Shown in pieces: positions 60,771-64,000 of a stretch of 64,000 nt of DNA (position 1 is its first letter; each line of letters starts with the position of its first letter). Under the pieces are notes generated by a model that did no database searches, was not told the origin of the DNA, and worked only from the letters and a program-made list of their open reading frames with translations. A program made the position numbers and the translations under genes. This stretch comes from Halosaccharopolyspora lacisalsi (GTDB lineage: Bacteria; Actinomycetota; Actinomycetes; Mycobacteriales; Pseudonocardiaceae): assembly GCF_014137975.1 (NCBI RefSeq), contig NZ_JACGWZ010000005.1, positions 62,001 to 126,000 of the forward strand, given 5' to 3'.

Positions 60771-63266
60771 TCAGCTCGCGACGTGGTCGTGTGAGTCGGG
60801 CTCGGTGTCGGGGACGATTTCGACGGTTCCGCCCGTGCCGTCGATGCGCAGGAGGTCACCGGTGCGGATCGCGGTGGTCGCGTCGCGGATGCAGATCACC
60901 GCGGGGATTCCGTACTCGCGGGCGACCGTGGGGCCGTGCGCGATCGGTGAGCCCGTGTCGCTGACCAGCCCGGCCGCCGTCATGAACAACGGTGTCCAGC
61001 CGGGGTCGGTGGTGGGGGCGACGAGGATCTCGCCGGGTTCCACGTGGGCTCGGACCGGGTCGATGACGACCCGGGCCCGGCCCTCGGCCCGTCCCGGAGC
61101 GGCCGGCATGCCGGCGAATCCGTCCTCGGGCGCGATGGTGGGTATGGTCGCCTCGACGTCGGTGCCGTCGGTCAGCAGCGTTCCCGGGACGCTGCGGCGG
61201 CGTACTTCGTGAGCGTGGACGCGGCGTCGCTCGGCCACCAGCTCCCGGCGTTCCGCGCGGTCGCGGACGGCCGCGTGGGCCTCCTCCAGTTCGAGGAACA
61301 TGATGTCCTCGGGAGCGTCCAGCAGATCGGCGGCGGCGAGCTCCTCTCCGGCGAGCACGAGCTGGCGGCGCATCTCGGCGTAGGGGATCAGCCAGGTGAA
61401 CTTCGCGTACTCCCGCATCCCGGTCAGCGACCGCGACCGGCGCATGAGGAACGCCGCGATCCGGCCCCGGACAGGGCGGGCGCGCACGGCCCGCGCGCTG
61501 AGCTCCGCGAGCTTGGCCTCCGCCGCTGCGGCGGCTCGCTCGAACCGGCGCTCCGGTGCCTGCTCGGGGTCCTGCAGGCGCAGGTAGTTGGCGACGGCGC
61601 CGAACACCGGTGACGGGTCCTCCCGCCAGCGCGGGACGCCGATGTCGACTTCGGCGGCGGTGCGGTGCCCGTAGTCGTCGAGGAAGGCGTCGATGCCGAT
61701 GTCGGGCAGTTCCCCGCGCCGGTAGCGCTCGGTCAGCTCGTCCGGGGAGGTGTCGGTGAACAGCGTGCCGTGCGGCCGGGCGCGTTCGGCGATCCGCCAC
61801 AGGGCCAGGTCCATCTCCGTGGTGACGTTGTGCGGCATCCCTCCCAGCACGATGTCGGTCTCCTGCTTCGACGCGATGCCCTTGAGCAGGGACTCCGGGG
61901 CGGTACCGGTGAGGATTCCGGCGAAGACCGGACCGATCACCTCCACGAGCGCCTTGCTGAGCATGGTGTCGAAAGCGCTGCCGGTGACCCAGTCCAACCG
62001 CTCACGGGCCGTCGCGCCGTCTCCGGGTCCCTTCAGGTGGCACAGGCTCTCCGCGGCCCGAAGGGCCTTGGCGCGGCCTGCGGCGGGCCGGGCCAGGGAC
62101 AGCCCGAGACCGGTCAGGGTCTTGGGGAGCAGGGTGGCCGCGAGGGAGAACGCGGTGCGGAGGGAGAACGGCAGGCCGGGCCGTGGCGCGAAGCGCGGGT
62201 CGCCGAGCATCCGCGTCACGGCCTCCTGGACGCGCGGGCCGTAGACGTCCAGCCCGGTGGCGAGTTTCCGGCGCATCGACTTGCTGCGGAGGAAGGGGCT
62301 GAGGTCGACGTAGAGGCGACGTCCGATGTCGACCATGAGGCCGTCCGGGTCGCGCGGGTCGACGGTGACCCCGGCCGTCCTGCACCAGCGGCTCCACACC
62401 TCCTGCATCATCGTCATGCCCATGGGGGTGAACGGCCGCAGCATGCCCTGCAGGTGACCCGCTTCCAGGTAGAGGCGCGGCAGGTCCTGGAGGTTCTGCG
62501 GGGGGAGCGGGAAGAGCGTGGTGATCGGGCGCGACTGCAGGATCCACAGGATGCCGTCGGCGTCGTAGGCCCACTCCACGTCCTGGGGCGCGCCGAAGAG
62601 GTCCTGGAGTCTGCCTCCGGCGTCGCGGAGTTCCTCCAACTGCGCGGCGGTGAGGCAGCCCGCGTCGTCGTTCGGCGCGGTGCCCTCGTCGAGCGCGTGG
62701 TGGTCGGGCTCCGTCGACCCGTCGACGACGGCGGTGCCCAGTCCGCGGACGGCGTCCACCACGGTGCGGGTGCGGGTACCGGTGACCGGATCGGCGGTGA
62801 ACAGGACGCCCGCGGTGTCGGCGTCGACCATGCGCTGGACGACGACGGCCATGCGCACGTCGGCGCGGTCGATGGCGTTGGCGTCCCGGTAGGCGACCGC
62901 GCGCTCGTTGTCGAGAGAGTCCCAGCAACGGCGGACCGCGTCGACGACGGCCTCGGCGCCCTCGACGTTCAGGTACGTGTCCTGCTGGCCGGCGAAGCTG
63001 GTGTCGGGCAGGTCCTCCGCGGTGGCGCTGGAGCGCACGGCCACCGGGCCCCCGCCCATCCGCTCGTAGGCGGCGGTGATGGCCTCCGCCGGTATTTCCC
63101 CGGCGGCGTACGCGGTGGTGGTGACGCAGAAGCCGGGCGGAACCCGCTCGCCGGCCGCGACCGTCTCGCCCAGGTTCCCGGCCTTACCGCCGACGAGGTC
63201 GCCCATGTCACGGCGGACCTCGTGCAGCTCGACGACGGCGTCGCCGTCGGCTTCCGCGTTCGTCAT
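60771..63266 (-). CDS. PEP-utilising phosphotransferase, rifampin phosphotransferase/PEP synthase-like
   Basis: 831 residues. The N-terminal ATP-grasp/pyruvate-phosphate-dikinase domain starts with LVGGKAGNLGE (near 25) and has VAVRSSATAEDLPDTSFAGQ (near 75) and WILQSRPITTLFPLP (~300). A long central domain follows, then a C-terminal swivelling His domain with SDTGSPIAHGPTVAREYGIP, phosphorylatable His777. Length and order match rifampin phosphotransferases (about 860) better than PPDK. It may inactivate rifamycin-type or other hydroxyl compounds; no rifamycin-associated element was recognised upstream. AGGAG lies eight bases before ATG 63266. Confidence 0.8.
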   Translation of the reverse strand: MTNAEADGDAVVELHEVRRDMGDLVGGKAGNLGETVAAGERVPPGFCVTTTAYAAGEIPAEAITAAYERMGGGPVAVRSSATAEDLPDTSFAGQQDTYLNVEGAEAVVDAVRRCWDSLDNERAVAYRDANAIDRADVRMAVVVQRMVDADTAGVLFTADPVTGTRTRTVVDAVRGLGTAVVDGSTEPDHHALDEGTAPNDDAGCLTAAQLEELRDAGGRLQDLFGAPQDVEWAYDADGILWILQSRPITTLFPLPPQNLQDLPRLYLEAGHLQGMLRPFTPMGMTMMQEVWSRWCRTAGVTVDPRDPDGLMVDIGRRLYVDLSPFLRSKSMRRKLATGLDVYGPRVQEAVTRMLGDPRFAPRPGLPFSLRTAFSLAATLLPKTLTGLGLSLARPAAGRAKALRAAESLCHLKGPGDGATARERLDWVTGSAFDTMLSKALVEVIGPVFAGILTGTAPESLLKGIASKQETDIVLGGMPHNVTTEMDLALWRIAERARPHGTLFTDTSPDELTERYRRGELPDIGIDAFLDDYGHRTAAEVDIGVPRWREDPSPVFGAVANYLRLQDPEQAPERRFERAAAAAEAKLAELSARAVRARPVRGRIAAFLMRRSRSLTGMREYAKFTWLIPYAEMRRQLVLAGEELAAADLLDAPEDIMFLELEEAHAAVRDRAERRELVAERRRVHAHEVRRRSVPGTLLTDGTDVEATIPTIAPEDGFAGMPAAPGRAEGRARVVIDPVRAHVEPGEILVAPTTDPGWTPLFMTAAGLVSDTGSPIAHGPTVAREYGIPAVICIRDATTAIRTGDLLRIDGTGGTVEIVPDTEPDSHDHVAS

Positions 63267-63474
63267 TCGTCGGACTCCTAAGCCTGAGCTGGGCCTCGTG
63301 AGTGCGGGCGTCTCGGAGTCGCGCGAGGCCTCGGGCGAAGGAGTGGTATCCATGTGTGCTCCGTCCTGGCTCGCTCGACCATCGACGCCGACCAGGCTTC
63401 CCGGCACACCGCGAAGCACCCTACTCCCGCGAGGAGCCTCTTCAACAGCCCCGATCAGCGGCGGCTGGTGCGGT

Positions 63475-63503
63475 ACCGGTCACTTACCGGTCACTTACCG
63501 GTC
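63475..63503. repeat. Tandem repeat of ACCGGTCACTT, 2.6 copies
   Basis: ACCGGTCACTT at 63475-63485 and 63486-63496, then ACCGGTC to 63503. It covers the stop codon of the TetR gene (63497-63495) and the start of the gap before the phosphotransferase gene. Confidence 0.8.
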
Positions 63504-64000
63504 TCGGAGGTCCTCGGCGGTGATCGGACGGCCCGGCAGCGACTCGCCCGGGCGCGTCCGCAGCCCGTCGAGCATGATCGAAAGCGTCCGGTCGAACGCG
63601 AGCGTGGCCAGGTCGTGGTTGGTCGTCGGTTGGCGCAGGATCTGCGAGAGCATGATCGCGACGTCGCCCGCGCCGACGTCCGGACGCATCGTCCCCGCCG
63701 CCTGAGCGGTCTTGATGGTCCGATCGAGCTCGGCCATCAGCGCTTCCCGGAACTCCCCGGTCCTCGGGTCGTCGTGCAGGATCTCCCTGGCCCGTGCGGA
63801 GACCAGGGCGAGTTGGATGGTCACCCGGAGCTGGTGGGACCGGCCGACCAGGCGTACCAGCGCGTCCCACGCCGTCGGTTCCTCGGCGGTGGCCGCGCGC
63901 GCCTCGTCGAGGACCTGCGCGAAGCTCTCCTGCGCGACCGCGCGGATGAGCGCCTCCCGGTCCGGGAAGCGCCGGTAGAGCGTGCCGACACCGACGCCGG
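63495..64000 (-). CDS. TetR family regulator (partial, start outside window)
   Basis: The minus frame is open from the right edge to a TAA at 63497-63495, giving 168 residues. The first visible residues GVGVGTLYRRFPDREALIRA are the recognition helix and following helix of a TetR HTH. The C-terminal domain (LRQPTTNHDLATLAFDRTLS) fits the TetR_C class of SbtR-like regulators. It lies 228 bp upstream of the phosphotransferase gene on the same strand and may regulate it. Confidence 0.88.
   Translation of the reverse strand, partial: GVGVGTLYRRFPDREALIRAVAQESFAQVLDEARAATAEEPTAWDALVRLVGRSHQLRVTIQLALVSARAREILHDDPRTGEFREALMAELDRTIKTAQAAGTMRPDVGAGDVAIMLSQILRQPTTNHDLATLAFDRTLSIMLDGLRTRPGESLPGRPITAEDLRDR

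Noticed and set aside
61665..63281. A 538-codon plus-strand open frame opposite the phosphotransferase gene
   Set aside because: Antisense shadow; the sense gene has clear ATP-grasp and phospho-His motifs.
1..64000. Search for CRISPR arrays, tRNA/rRNA genes, complete insertion sequences, integrases and restriction or toxin-antitoxin systems
   Set aside because: No regularly spaced repeats, tRNA-like cloverleaf, transposase or integrase motif, or recognisable defence gene was found by reading; small RNA genes could still be missed without a covariance search.

Overview
The window is high-GC bacterial DNA with strong G/C bias at third codon positions and frequent GTG/TTG starts. Gene content points to an actinomycete: a WhiB protein, a PF04672 methyltransferase, a ChaB/Rho-N protein, a deazaflavin-type nitroreductase, a cory-CC-star protein with its ArsA-like ATPase, and DUF5997- and DUF6098-type proteins. 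A member of the Pseudonocardiales (Saccharopolyspora/Actinopolyspora-like) is my inference; no rRNA or tRNA gene is present to confirm it.

Left third (1-22.7 kb), catabolic modules. A sugar-derivative module (DUF6807/PmoA-like protein, MHS-type transporter, Gfo/Idh/MocA oxidoreductase) carries three near-identical LacI-type operators. A peptide module pairs a POT/PTR transporter with a dipeptidase-like amidohydrolase through a 4-bp overlap, next to a divergent double-length Lrp regulator. A PucR/CdaR-type regulator is divergent from a GMC alcohol dehydrogenase followed by an IorA/IorB-type molybdenum hydroxylase, suggesting alcohol -> aldehyde -> acid oxidation. After an acetoacetate-decarboxylase-like gene and a scar of two head-to-head gene remnants (NhaC antiporter and CPBP protease) comes a complete L-rhamnose operon on the minus strand: MFS transporter, mutarotase, isomerase, fused aldolase/dehydrogenase, kinase. 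The first four genes are joined by ATGA overlaps.

Middle (22.7-40.9 kb), accessory and eroded DNA. This stretch holds many small or single genes: secreted proteins, a Tat-exported beta-propeller amidohydrolase, SDR, PPC/DUF296, WhiB, quinone oxidoreductase, ChaB, an NPP1/NLP necrosis-type protein, a cold-shock protein and a metallo-beta-lactamase-fold hydrolase. They are interspersed with remnants and with genes interrupted by single-base shifts, mostly at homopolymers (DsrE-like, small membrane protein, MmyB-like regulator, a hypothetical at 38.8-39.2 kb).

Right third (40.9-64 kb). A P450, ferredoxin-reductase and IclR cluster; a TetR/zinc alcohol dehydrogenase pair with a shared palindrome and a 14-C tract inside the dehydrogenase; two secreted polysaccharide-active proteins (GH16 and a beta-helix protein); an overlapping cstA - cory-CC-star - ArsA-like operon; methyltransferases; a DrrAB-like ABC exporter; a DNA-binding-domain-less LysR-type protein divergent from a DUF5997 gene; DoxX and nitroreductase genes; and a rifampin-phosphotransferase/PEP-synthase-like enzyme preceded by a TetR gene that runs off the right edge.

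Convergent gene pairs are often separated by long perfect hairpins. Two of these (40.8 and 49.4 kb) are recognisably the same element in opposite orientation with compensatory stem changes. No CRISPR array, complete insertion sequence, prophage or defence island was recognised.
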